20,397 nucleotides of DNA from Candidatus Latescibacterota bacterium (GCA_022825185.1 JAJDYK010000134.1:1-20397), one strand, 5' to 3'; positions 7,843 through 14,326 are shown, counted from the first letter of the stretch. Notes: generated by a model not told the origin, from the sequence alone. Numbers and translations are program-made.

Positions 7843-8976
7843 ATGCCCGACCTCAAAGCGGATATCGCCGTAGTCGGCGCCGGCATCGTCGGGTTGGCCC
7901 ACGCCCTTACTGCGGCCAAGCGCGGCCACCGCGTCGTCCTCTTCGAGCGCACTCCCCAAGCCCAAGGGGCCTCTATCCGCAACTTCGGCATGATCTGGCC
8001 CATCGGCCAAGCCCCCGGTCTCATTCACCAACGCGCCCTCCGCACGCGCCAGCTATGGCTCGACCTCGCCCCCAAAGCGGGCATCTGGTGCGCCCAGACC
8101 GGCTCCTTGCACTTGGCTTATGCCGACGACGAGTACGCCGTGCTGGCGGAGTTTGCCGACCGCGCTCCAGCCCTCGGCTACTCGGTCGAGTTGTTCGACC
8201 GAGTAGCCGTACTCGCTCGCAGCCACGCCGTGCAACCCGCTGGACTCAAAGGCGGCCTCTGGAGCGCGACCGAACTCTGCGTCGATCCCCGCGAAGCCAT
8301 TGCCGCACTGCCAGATTACCTAGCGCGCGAGCACGGCATCACCCTCCGCTTCTCCACCCCAGTCCACCACATCGATCTACCCCAAATCCACACCCCAACA
8401 GAAACTTGGTCCGTGGACCGCGCCATCGTCTGCAGCGGTGCCGATTTTGAATCGCTCTATCCCCAACTATTTGCCAACAGCGGACTCACTCGCTGCAAGC
8501 TGCAGATGATGCGCACCGCGCCCCAGCCCGGCAATTGGCGTCTCGGGCCTATGCTCGCCGCCGGGCTTACGCTGCGCCATTACCCAGCCTTCGAGGGCGG
8601 CGATGCGCTTGCCGCCTACACCCAGCGCATCGCCGCCGAGCGCCCCGAGTTTGACCGCTGGGGCATCCACGTCATGGCCTCGCAAAACGGCCTCGGCGAG
8701 ATCACCATCGGCGACTCGCACGAGTACGACTGGATCGTCAACCCGTTTGACAACCCCGCAATCGATCAACTAATTCTCGACTACCTCCAGACCTTCCTCG
8801 CCGCTCCAGCCCTGCACATCGCCCAGCGCTGGCACGGCATCTACGCCAAACACCCCGACCAAGCCACCTTCATCGCCGAGCCGGCGCGCGGCGTAACCAT
8901 CGTCAACGGCATCGGCGGCAACGGCATGACCACTGCTTTCGGGCTGGCCGAGGAGGTCTTCACCGAGTGGGAGTGA
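7843..8976 (+). CDS. FAD-dependent amine oxidoreductase of the phosphonate-associated (TIGR03364-like) type
   Basis: 377 residues, DAO-type fold. The N-terminal dinucleotide motif VVGAGIVGLAH (Gly12/Gly14/Gly17) is followed by the FER acidic end; GIGGNGMTTAFGLAEE near the C terminus closes the FAD site. The block GASIRNFGMIWPIGQ and the size match the subgroup recurrent in phosphonate gene clusters, members of which have been reported to oxidise 2-aminoethylphosphonate or N-methylated forms to phosphonoacetaldehyde. Placed after phnA, it would supply the aldehyde that leads to phosphonoacetate. An AGGA box (7832-7835) 7 bases before the ATG supports the start. It is separated by a 142-bp gap from phnA and by 4 bases from the ion channel gene. 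A perfect 15-bp inverted repeat lies within the gene. Confidence 0.85.
   Translation: MPDLKADIAVVGAGIVGLAHALTAAKRGHRVVLFERTPQAQGASIRNFGMIWPIGQAPGLIHQRALRTRQLWLDLAPKAGIWCAQTGSLHLAYADDEYAVLAEFADRAPALGYSVELFDRVAVLARSHAVQPAGLKGGLWSATELCVDPREAIAALPDYLAREHGITLRFSTPVHHIDLPQIHTPTETWSVDRAIVCSGADFESLYPQLFANSGLTRCKLQMMRTAPQPGNWRLGPMLAAGLTLRHYPAFEGGDALAAYTQRIAAERPEFDRWGIHVMASQNGLGEITIGDSHEYDWIVNPFDNPAIDQLILDYLQTFLAAPALHIAQRWHGIYAKHPDQATFIAEPARGVTIVNGIGGNGMTTAFGLAEEVFTEWE
8175..8209. repeat. perfect 15-bp inverted repeat with 5-base loop, inside the FAD oxidoreductase gene
   Basis: The left arm (8175-8189, CGGCTACTCGGTCGA) and the right arm (8195-8209) are exact reverse complements around GTTGT. In RNA this would be a very stable hairpin. 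It is read through as coding sequence (GYSVELFDRVAV), so it is not a gene boundary. Confidence 0.9.
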
Positions 8977-8980
8977 GCCA

Positions 8981-9772
8981 ATGAGCCTCAAAGAGCGCGT
9001 GTATCACTTCATCGAGCCAGACGTTGAGCCGGGGCGCTTCGTCGATGTGGCCATTATCGTCCTGATCTTGCTCAACATCGTCGCCCTGATCCTCGAAACC
9101 GTCGAGCCTATCTACAACCTCAATCGCGCCGCCTTTGAACTTTTTGAGGATTTCTCACTGACCGTGTTCGCGGTCGAGTATCTAGTGCGCCTATGGGTCA
9201 TTACCGCCAACCCTCGGTTTTCGCAGCCTGTAACTGGGCGCATTCGCTTTGTCCTCACGCCTATGGCCATCATTGACCTCATAGCCATCCTCCCCTTGTT
9301 CCTGCCACCCATGAGCGTAGATGCGCGCTTTGTTCGCGTGATACGCGTCCTGCGGATCTTCCGCGTCCTCAAGCTGGTGCGCTACTTCCGCGCCCTGCGC
9401 TTGCTCGGCCACGTCATTGCCGATCGCAAAGAAGAGCTTATTAGCATCTTCCTAGTGCTCCTGATCCTGTTGGCCCTCTCCTCGTCGCTGATGTATTTCG
9501 TCGAGCACGAGGACCAGCCCGAGGTCTTTACCAGCATCCCGGCCACCATGTGGTGGAGCATTGTCACCTTGACCACGGTCGGCTACGGCGACACCTATCC
9601 GATCACCGCCCTCGGCCAGACCATCGCCGCAGTCATCGCCATCTTGGGAATTGGCATGTTCGCGCTGCCGGCCGGCCTGCTCGGCGCGGGATTTGTCGAT
9701 GCCCTAGCAGCTCATCGGTCAGAAGACTCAGAGCGCCGCTGCCCGCACTGCGGCGAACTGATCGACGAATAA
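8981..9772 (+). CDS. voltage-gated-type potassium channel with C-terminal CxxC tail
   Basis: 263 residues. Six membrane segments: S1 near 20-40 (VDVAIIVLILLNIVALIL), S2 near 55-75, S3 near 90-108, and an S4 with regularly spaced arginines (RFVRVIRVLRIFRVLKLVRYFRAL). The pore loop bears the selectivity filter TVGYGD at 199-204 before S6 (IAAVIAILGIGMFALPAGLLGAGF). This is the tetrameric Kv-type layout without a large cytoplasmic domain; instead a short tail ends RRCPHCGELIDE, with Cys254/Cys257 resembling half a zinc ribbon. It begins 4 bases after the FAD gene. The last 25 codons (including stop) lie in a ~250-bp sequence repeated 4.55 kb downstream, with a two-residue difference near the end (GELIDE here, GERLDE there). 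Confidence 0.93.
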   Translation: MSLKERVYHFIEPDVEPGRFVDVAIIVLILLNIVALILETVEPIYNLNRAAFELFEDFSLTVFAVEYLVRLWVITANPRFSQPVTGRIRFVLTPMAIIDLIAILPLFLPPMSVDARFVRVIRVLRIFRVLKLVRYFRALRLLGHVIADRKEELISIFLVLLILLALSSSLMYFVEHEDQPEVFTSIPATMWWSIVTLTTVGYGDTYPITALGQTIAAVIAILGIGMFALPAGLLGAGFVDALAAHRSEDSERRCPHCGELIDE

Positions 9773-9776
9773 AAAA

Positions 9777-9802
9777 GCGGCCGAGGCAAAAGCCCCGACC
9801 GT
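9777..9802. terminator. bidirectional intrinsic terminator, left copy
   Basis: An 11-base stem GCGGCCGAGGC / GCCCCGACCGT around AAAA, with two mismatches and one wobble. It is preceded by six A residues (a T-run on the minus strand) and followed by TTTCT. It lies just after the channel stop and would end transcription from both sides. Confidence 0.65.
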
Positions 9803-9830
9803 TTCTACATGTGCCGCTGTGCAAACCGCG

Positions 9831-9946
9831 CTATACGACGGGACCCTCCGCGAACGCTGGCGTTTCCAATTCAACACTCACGCCCAAGGCGTTGCACACC
9901 TTGAGAAACGTCGAAACATTGCAATTGGCTCCATGCTCCAGCTTGG
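9831..9946 (-). pseudogene. 3' remnant of an XRE-family HTH gene
   Basis: On the minus strand this encodes KLEHGANCNVSTFLKVCN and onward to AEGPVV-stop, matching residues 61-97 of the HTH protein at 14388-14681 except for one Asp-to-Gly change. The first 60 residues, including most of the helix-turn-helix, are absent because homology stops at 9946. The reading frame and stop are preserved. No credible start is visible upstream in this frame. It is the truncated partner of the duplication that flanks the accessory insert. Confidence 0.85.
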
Positions 9947-10354
9947 CCGGAGACGCGCGATTGCACCCGTTGAGCTTCGAGGGAGGCCGGAGACTGACAA
10001 CCCATTGAGTCTTGACCCACTATCGAGGCCGAGCGCGTGGAGCGTTCCCCCCAGCACCGGCGCTTGTCCGCGATCCTGAGCGACAAGGAACGGTACCCCC
10101 CGCCTGCCCGGTCCCGTCCTCGAAGGCTTTGCTTCCACGATTTTGAGCTATGATGTGGGCCGAGAGAGAGAAGCCCGCAGGAGATGCCGGAGCAGACCCC
10201 CCTTTGCCCCCGGCGTGTGGTAATTTTTCAACTACCAAAGACGGAGGATTCCCGAAGCTCTGACGAAATTTTTGCAGCTTTTTTCTTGAATGTAAAAAGC
10301 AACTAGCCGTTCTTTCTAAATGCCTTCTCATCCACCCTAAAAAGGAAATCTTCC
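9947..10354. other. 408-bp region without a convincing gene
   Basis: GC-rich at first, then AT-rich from about 10260. No ORF with a ribosome binding site and recognisable product was found on either strand. It holds a short AT-rich inverted repeat (GCTTTTT at 10277-10283 with AAAAAGC at 10294-10300), and a T-rich string containing TTTTTGCAGC at 10269 that recurs inverted near 13500. Minus-strand ORFs crossing into the repeat are in the wrong frame for the HTH gene. Confidence 0.6.
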
Positions 10355-10576
10355 ATGTCAAACAGGAGTGCTTTATCCAATGAGGCCCTTGCCTGCGAAG
10401 CGGACGCTATCGCCCTCGGCATCCCCTCCCCACCGAATACGCAACGCGATGTTCCTGCCGATGTCAGGAAGCTAGCCTACTTGGTGTCAGAACTTTTTCG
10501 TCGCCTGCCTTCTATGGAGGACGACGCCGGCGAAGCCGGTGCCGGAGACCCGTGCGGCACCAGTTCCGCCTTGTGA
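10355..10576 (+). CDS. small hypothetical protein
   Basis: 73 residues, unrecognised. An AAGGAAA box about 6 bases before the ATG supports translation. The N-terminal half is alanine-rich with a possible amphipathic helix (VRKLAYLVSELFRRL, residues 38-52); the tail is acidic and glycine-rich (EDDAGEAGAGD). No signal peptide or membrane helix. It precedes another small gene by 58 bases in the same direction. It may be a real accessory gene, but the evidence is only the ribosome site and position. Confidence 0.45.
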   Translation: MSNRSALSNEALACEADAIALGIPSPPNTQRDVPADVRKLAYLVSELFRRLPSMEDDAGEAGAGDPCGTSSAL

Positions 10577-10634
10577 AACCGACTTGCCTCGCCGTGTTTT
10601 ACAAACTACACCCAAACTACGGAGATAAGGAGTT

Positions 10635-10913
10635 ATGCCGAACGAAGTAATAGTTGAAGAAATGCCCGAAACCGGAGGCCGTGTTAAGCTGTCTTGTGGC
10701 AATAATCATGCTCAAATTTCAAAGAGGTTGGATAGGATGGCTTTCGACGAAATTCTTGATCATCTCTTAGAGCTTAACTACAAATGGGGCAAGTTGAAAG
10801 GGCGCGAAGTGTCAGAGGATTTGCCCGGATATGAAGCCGAGATAGCAGATATTAAGAATCTATACGGGTATATCCGTCAGAATTACTTATATCGGTTTCT
10901 AAAGCACCAATAA
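10635..10913 (+). CDS. small hypothetical protein, LxCGN motif
   Basis: 92 residues, function unknown. The start is supported by purine-rich GGAGATAAGGAG immediately upstream. The N terminus MPNEVIVEE, then GRVKLSCGNNHAQI, resembles the start and core of the minus-strand small protein at 13103-13402 (MPQIVVEI, then HIRLDCGNMACN), suggesting distant relatives. The rest is charged and helical (FDEILDHLLELNYKWGKLKG; YGYIRQNYLYRFLKHQ). Base composition is clearly AT-richer than the core operon, a sign of foreign origin. It ends 12 bases from the stop of the convergent ankyrin gene. Confidence 0.65.
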   Translation: MPNEVIVEEMPETGGRVKLSCGNNHAQISKRLDRMAFDEILDHLLELNYKWGKLKGREVSEDLPGYEAEIADIKNLYGYIRQNYLYRFLKHQ

Positions 10914-10925
10914 AAAACATTACGG

Positions 10926-11660
10926 TTATCTTCGTCGGGCACCATAACGGCGCAAGACCTCGGCTGTCGCAAAAGCATCCTTCATCTCCGCATAGTGCAG
11001 CGGCGTCCGGCCCTTGTTGCCTTTGGCGTTGACGTTGGCTCCCAGCTTGATTAAAACCTCGGCTGTCGCAAAAGCATTCGCAGACGCCGCATAGTGCAGC
11101 GGCGTATGGCCATCGATGTTTTTGGCGTTGACGTTGGCTCCCAGCTTGATTAAAACCTCAGCTGTCGCAAAAGCATCCTTCCCCGCTGCCATGTGCAGAG
11201 GCGTAAAGCCCTCGTTGTCTCTGGCGTTGACGTTGGCTCCCTGATTGATTAAAACCTCGACTGTCGCAAAAGCATCCTTCTGTGCCGCATAGCGCAGCGG
11301 CGTCCGGCCCTTGTAGTCTTTGGCGTTGGCGTCGGCTCCCAGCTTGATTAAAACCTCAGCTGTCGCAAAAGCATCCTTCAACGCCGCACCGTGCAGCGGC
11401 GTAGCGCCCTCGATGTTTTTGGCGTTGGCGTCGGCTCCCAGCTTGATTAAAACCTCGGCTGTCGCAAAAGCATCCGCCGCCGCCGCACTGTGCAGCGGCG
11501 TAGCGCCATAGTTGTTTTTGGCGTTGACATTGGCTCCCTGATTGATCAAGACCTCAACTGTCGCAGAAGCATCCGCTCCCGCCCCCGCCGCATAGTGCAG
11601 CGGCGTATAGCCATCGATGTCTTGGGCATTGACGTTGGCTCCCCGATTGAGCAGGGATAT
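10926..11660. repeat. 99-bp tandem repeats encoding ankyrin units (downstream gene)
   Basis: Near-identical 99-base units, each containing a variant of TTGATTAAAACCTCGGCTGT followed by CGCAAAAGCATCC, recur about seven times. The DNA-level identity is higher than protein constraint requires and points to recent unequal recombination. Confidence 0.9.
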
Positions 11661-11849
11661 AGCCAGCATGGGCAGGTCCAGTTGTGCTACAATGTGTAGA
11701 TCGGTTTTCCCTGCATCATTCATCTTACCCGGCGAAGGTCTCCGCCCCACCTCTGCGACAAATGCCTGTTCTTGCCGCTGCTTTTCAGGGTCGCAACCAA
11801 GGACCCCAATTGCTAAGGCCGTAACAAGTGTTTTCCAAATCATAGCCAC
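10926..11849 (-). CDS. ankyrin-repeat lipoprotein (downstream copy)
   Basis: 307 residues from the GTG at 11847-11849. An AGGAG box 7 bases before it, in the same place as in the upstream paralogue, decides the start; the longer frame back to 12017 runs through the paralogue's 3' end and the leader. A signal peptide MAMIWKTLVTALAIGVLGC has a lipobox VLGC (lipid-anchored Cys19), so it is likely exported and membrane-anchored. A short linker is followed by about eight 33-residue ankyrin repeats (GxTPLHYAA...AFATAEVLIKLGANVNAKN), ending in a capping RRYGARRR. The repeats are very uniform even at DNA level, implying recent expansion. Ankyrin domains bind proteins; the partner is unknown. Confidence 0.9.
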   Translation of the reverse strand: MAMIWKTLVTALAIGVLGCDPEKQRQEQAFVAEVGRRPSPGKMNDAGKTDLHIVAQLDLPMLAISLLNRGANVNAQDIDGYTPLHYAAGAGADASATVEVLINQGANVNAKNNYGATPLHSAAAADAFATAEVLIKLGADANAKNIEGATPLHGAALKDAFATAEVLIKLGADANAKDYKGRTPLRYAAQKDAFATVEVLINQGANVNARDNEGFTPLHMAAGKDAFATAEVLIKLGANVNAKNIDGHTPLHYAASANAFATAEVLIKLGANVNAKGNKGRTPLHYAEMKDAFATAEVLRRYGARRR

Positions 11850-11886
11850 CTCTTGTCTCCTTGAGGGAGGGTGTTGAGAGGGTGTT
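11850..11886. repeat. 37-bp leader repeat shared by the two ankyrin genes (copy 1)
   Basis: Identical to 12964-13000, each immediately upstream of an ankyrin lipoprotein start on the minus strand. It contains the AGGAG ribosome site. It shows that the gene duplication included the 5' leader. Confidence 0.9.
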
Positions 11887-11931
11887 AGTATTCGCTCATA
11901 GACCTTTGATTCGCTTAAGAACCAGCTTATT

Positions 11932-12963
11932 TCACCTTCGGCCACCGTACCGACGCAGCAACGATGCCATCTCACGAGCATTGTTCCCCGCTGCATAATA
12001 TAGCGGTGTCCTTCCATTTATATCTTTGGCGTTTACATCGGCTCCTTGTTTGAGCAACAACGCTGCCGTCTCAATAGCATTCTTCCCCGCCGCAAGGTAC
12101 AGTGGTGTGATACCATTTTGGGCTTTCTCGTTGATTTTGGCCCCCTGCTTAAGCAATACTTCCGCCGTCTCAACAGCATTGTTCCCTGCCGCATAGTGCA
12201 GCGGTATATGGCCATAGTTGTCTTTGGCGTTTACGTTGGCTCCTTGTTTGAGCAACAACGCTGCTATCCCAATAGCATTCTTTATCGCAGCAAAGTGCAG
12301 TGGCGTAATACCATTTATGTTCCTTGCGTTTGCATCGGCTCCTTGTTTGAGCAACAACGCTGCCGTCTCAATAGCATTCTTCCCCGCCGCACCGTGCAGC
12401 AGAGTATTGCCTTCTTTGCCCTTTGCGGTGGCGGTGGCTCCTTGTTTGAGGAATAGCGCTACCGTCTCAATAGCATTCCAGGCCACCGCCCTCTCTATCG
12501 GCGTAACGCCATTACTGTCTTTTTCGTTGATTTTAGCTCCTTGTTTGAGCAACAGCGCTGCCGTCTCAACAGCATTGTGTCTCGCTGCAATGTGCAGTGG
12601 CGTATAACCATAGTCATCTTTGGCGTTAGCATTGGCCCCTTGTTTAATCAAGACCTCGGCTGTCGCAGAAGCATCCCCCACTGCCGCAGTGTGCAGCGGA
12701 GTCAAGCCATCGTTGATTTTGGCGTTGACGTTGGCTCCCTGATTGAGCAGGGATATAGCCAGCATGGGCAAGTTCAGTTCTGCTACGATGTGTAGGTCGG
12801 TTTTCCCTGCATCATTTATCTTACTCGGCGAGGGGCTACGCCCCACCGCTGCGACAAATGCATGTTCTTGCCGCTGCTTTTCGGTCGGTTCGGCTGCTTC
12901 CCTGTCGCAGCCGAAGCTCCCAAGGACCAAAGCCGCAACGAGTATTCTCCACATCATAGCCAT
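11932..12963 (-). CDS. ankyrin-repeat lipoprotein (upstream copy)
   Basis: 343 residues from the ATG at 12963, with an AGGAG box 7 bases before it; the longer frame to 13056 only adds translated leader. Signal peptide MAMMWRILVAALVLGSFGC with lipid-anchored Cys19 (a weaker lipobox, SFGC). A linker containing EKQRQEHAFVAAVGRSPSP and the GKTDLHIVAELNLPMLAISLLN block are shared with the downstream copy. About nine ankyrin repeats follow, mostly of the NAIETAALLLKQGADVNAKD type, different from the downstream gene's repeats, so each array has been homogenised separately. It ends 82 bases before the downstream copy's start, so they are probably co-transcribed. Likely a periplasm-facing binding protein. 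Confidence 0.9.
   Translation of the reverse strand: MAMMWRILVAALVLGSFGCDREAAEPTEKQRQEHAFVAAVGRSPSPSKINDAGKTDLHIVAELNLPMLAISLLNQGANVNAKINDGLTPLHTAAVGDASATAEVLIKQGANANAKDDYGYTPLHIAARHNAVETAALLLKQGAKINEKDSNGVTPIERAVAWNAIETVALFLKQGATATAKGKEGNTLLHGAAGKNAIETAALLLKQGADANARNINGITPLHFAAIKNAIGIAALLLKQGANVNAKDNYGHIPLHYAAGNNAVETAEVLLKQGAKINEKAQNGITPLYLAAGKNAIETAALLLKQGADVNAKDINGRTPLYYAAGNNAREMASLLRRYGGRR
11960..12760. repeat. 99-bp tandem repeats encoding ankyrin units (upstream gene)
   Basis: Units sharing CTCCTTGTTTGAGCAACAAC and CGCTGCCGTCTCAATAGCAT recur every 99 bases, about eight times, with more divergence than in the neighbouring gene. Two units toward the gene's start use the downstream gene's type (AGACCTCGGCTGTCGCAGAA). 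Confidence 0.85.
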
Positions 12964-13000
12964 CTCTTGTCTCCTTGAGGGAGGGTGTTGAGAGGGTGTT
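12964..13000. repeat. 37-bp leader repeat shared by the two ankyrin genes (copy 2)
   Basis: Exact copy of 11850-11886, directly upstream of the first ankyrin gene's ATG on the minus strand. Similarity fades beyond 13000, though CTCATAG remains shared a little further on. Confidence 0.9.
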
Positions 13001-13102
13001 GGTTTGCACTCATAGCATCTGCGATTCGTGCAAAGCCAAAACGCGCCCGCCCGCAAACCACCGATAAAGTAAAATTATCAGGAATATGGAGAGAGCGGCA
13101 GC

Positions 13103-13402
13103 TCAGGGTTGGATCGTGATTTTTAGATGGTAATCAGTGCCGCATGAATGGGGAGGAAGCCCCCGTTGCGTAGGTTGAACACCGCTACAGCTTTTCTTCA
13201 GCTCTCTTTCGGTCTCACCTGCGGCAATCATGCTCTCTATAGTGGGGCTGATGTCGATGGAAAAATCCCTACGGTTACAGGCCATATTGCCGCAATCAAG
13301 CCTGATGTGTCCTTGCCCCACGGAGACGGGCCGGCTGGTCGTTTTCCCCGTCCACGGAAAACCCGGTCCAGTTTTCGTAATCTCAACAACTATTTGCGGC
13401 AT
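13103..13402 (-). CDS. small hypothetical protein, LxCGN motif
   Basis: 99 residues if started at the ATG 13400-13402 (MPQIVVEI), which has a GAGAGG box 8 bases upstream; an ATG two codons earlier (13408) is too close to that box. Function unrecognised. It has VGQGHIRLDCGNMACNRRDF, similar to the LSCGN region of the small protein at 10635-10913, and four cysteines in all, which could bind metal or form a disulfide. No signal peptide or membrane helix. It lies about 140 bases upstream of the first ankyrin gene on the same strand and may be co-transcribed with it; a weak inverted repeat (13061-13082) sits between. Confidence 0.6.
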   Translation of the reverse strand: MPQIVVEITKTGPGFPWTGKTTSRPVSVGQGHIRLDCGNMACNRRDFSIDISPTIESMIAAGETERELKKSCSGVQPTQRGLPPHSCGTDYHLKITIQP

Positions 13403-13408
13403 CTGCAT

Positions 13409-13705
13409 ATCCTCTCTGGTGTCGGTCCGCTGGCCCTATGCCTGCGGATACTCTTAAAAAACCTGCAAACGGGATTCTGTAAGAAGAAAAAGCTGCAAAA
13501 AAAGCCCTCGGCATGACAAGCCGAGAGCCTTTGAACCAGAACCGCCCCGAAGGGCACACGCTGTAAAACTTACCGATTCAATCAGCCTGGTCAACCGCCG
13601 AACCGCTTTGTTGGTGGTGATCGAGACCTTACGCGCGCGCGTTGAGGCTGGAGATAACGCCGATTAAAGAGAGAAGGACGAATCAGTACCGTCGTTATCG
13701 GGAGT
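13409..13705. other. 297-bp gap without a gene, between small protein and HNH gene
   Basis: No convincing ORF on either strand. It contains the minus-strand terminator (13497-13528) and the alternating palindrome ACGCGCGCGCGT (13631-13642). The stretch 13560-13690 could be decayed coding sequence, but no family is recognisable. Confidence 0.5.
13497..13528 (-). terminator. intrinsic terminator downstream of the HNH gene
   Basis: On the minus strand a 9-base stem (13520-13528 with 13504-13512, one C-A mismatch) and a 7-base loop are followed by seven T residues (A-run 13497-13503). It lies about 180 bases past the HNH stop. Confidence 0.8.
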
Positions 13706-14083
13706 TTATTCTTTCCATCCTACTGTTTCTCGAAACCTTAAAAGATTCTTAGTCCAATCGGACAGTATTTCTCTCATGTACTGCCTAACTGCTTGTATCA
13801 GTTCCTCCCTACTGGCATCTCTCCCCGCTACATCCTCTGGATTCCAAGTCGCCTTAGTCTGATTACAGGGTTGGCAGCTAAGGGCAAGATTCTCAAGAGT
13901 ATCCTCGCCGCCAGCATTCCGAGGAATGATATGGTCGTGTTGCCATGAGATGTAGTCGTCCAGTGAAGCCAACATATCTTTATCGCAATACTCGCATTTA
14001 TATCCAGCTCTCTCGCCTACCTCGGGTGCCCATCCGCCTGCAAGTCCTTCACGTCGAAGCTGGTCGATAACATGTTGCCTCAT
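13706..14083 (-). CDS. HNH endonuclease
   Basis: 125 residues from the ATG at 14083, chosen because AAGGAG lies 8 bases before it; the longer frame to 14239 has no such support. A zinc-finger HNH fold: Cys30-x-x-Cys33 (YKCEYCDKD), Asp50-His51 (WQHDHIIPRNAGG), Asn65 (DTLENLALSC), Cys70-x-x-Cys73 and Asn74. All metal and catalytic positions look intact. It is a stand-alone McrA-like nuclease domain, likely nicking or cutting DNA. Such genes occur in phages, introns, restriction systems and toxins; here the neighbours (ankyrin lipoproteins, HTH gene, DUF3800) suggest an accessory conflict function, but the exact role cannot be read. It is the rightmost gene of the insert. Confidence 0.9.
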   Translation of the reverse strand: MRQHVIDQLRREGLAGGWAPEVGERAGYKCEYCDKDMLASLDDYISWQHDHIIPRNAGGEDTLENLALSCQPCNQTKATWNPEDVAGRDASREELIQAVRQYMREILSDWTKNLLRFRETVGWKE

Positions 14084-14251
14084 AATGCAGTCTCCTTTCG
14101 ATTCTGCCGTAACAGCCCTAAGCGTCCATCGACCAAAACCTAAGCCCCGTTGAAGGTAGGTCAATCCGCAATGCCCCGTATGGCTAATATCCGGGCATCT
14201 TATTACCACGGCGCGGCGGTCCCTCCAGTTGGAAGCCATGTCCTGGGAATC

Positions 14252-14326
14252 GACGCCCTAGCAGCTCATCGGTCAGAAGACTCAGAGCGCCGCTGCCCGC
14301 ACTGCGGCGAGCGGCTCGACGAATAA
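14252..14326 (+). pseudogene. 3' remnant of the potassium channel gene
   Basis: Encodes DALAAHRSEDSERRCPHCGE, then RLDE and a stop, the last 24 residues of the channel at 8981-9772 with IL-type residues near the end changed (ELIDE to ERLDE). Everything upstream of DAL is missing and replaced by unrelated sequence, so it cannot be expressed as a channel. Confidence 0.88.

Larger units (their letters stand above)
9696..9946. repeat. left copy of the ~250-bp direct repeat flanking the accessory insert
   Basis: Matches 14250-14503 in direct orientation: about 10 substitutions and one 3-base indel over 251 bases (counted by eye, roughly 96% identity). All differences fall in the first ~145 bases (channel end and terminator); the last ~100 bases, coding for the HTH gene's C terminus, are identical. 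Homology starts at TCGATGCC and ends at GCTTGG. Confidence 0.93.
9947..14249. mobile_element. putative 4.3-kb accessory insert between direct repeats
   Basis: The segment is bounded by ~250-bp direct repeats (9696-9946 and 14250-14503). The left repeat completes the K+ channel gene but truncates the HTH gene; the right repeat does the reverse. This is the pattern left by single-crossover integration of a circle carrying the channel/HTH 3' ends, or by a duplication followed by insertion. Cargo: small unknown ORFs, two ankyrin lipoproteins, a second small unknown ORF and an HNH endonuclease. Parts are visibly more AT-rich than the flanking operon. No integrase, transposase or tRNA is visible, so the class of element is unknown. 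Confidence 0.6.

Noticed and set aside
9878..10138. Minus-strand ORF spanning the left repeat edge
   Set aside because: It is in a different frame from the HTH remnant and its C terminus is only the out-of-frame shadow of the repeat; no ribosome site or recognisable product.
11849..12017. Extended N terminus of the downstream ankyrin gene
   Set aside because: The extension runs through the upstream gene's 3' end and leader; the GTG at 11849 has the ribosome site and signal peptide.
10926..12760. Regular ~99-bp repeats resembling a CRISPR or satellite array
   Set aside because: They are in frame and encode 33-residue ankyrin units; there are no unique spacers.
13631..13642. Alternating ACGCGCGCGCGT palindrome as a regulatory or Z-DNA site
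   Set aside because: Short, common in GC-rich DNA, and not placed at a promoter or terminator.
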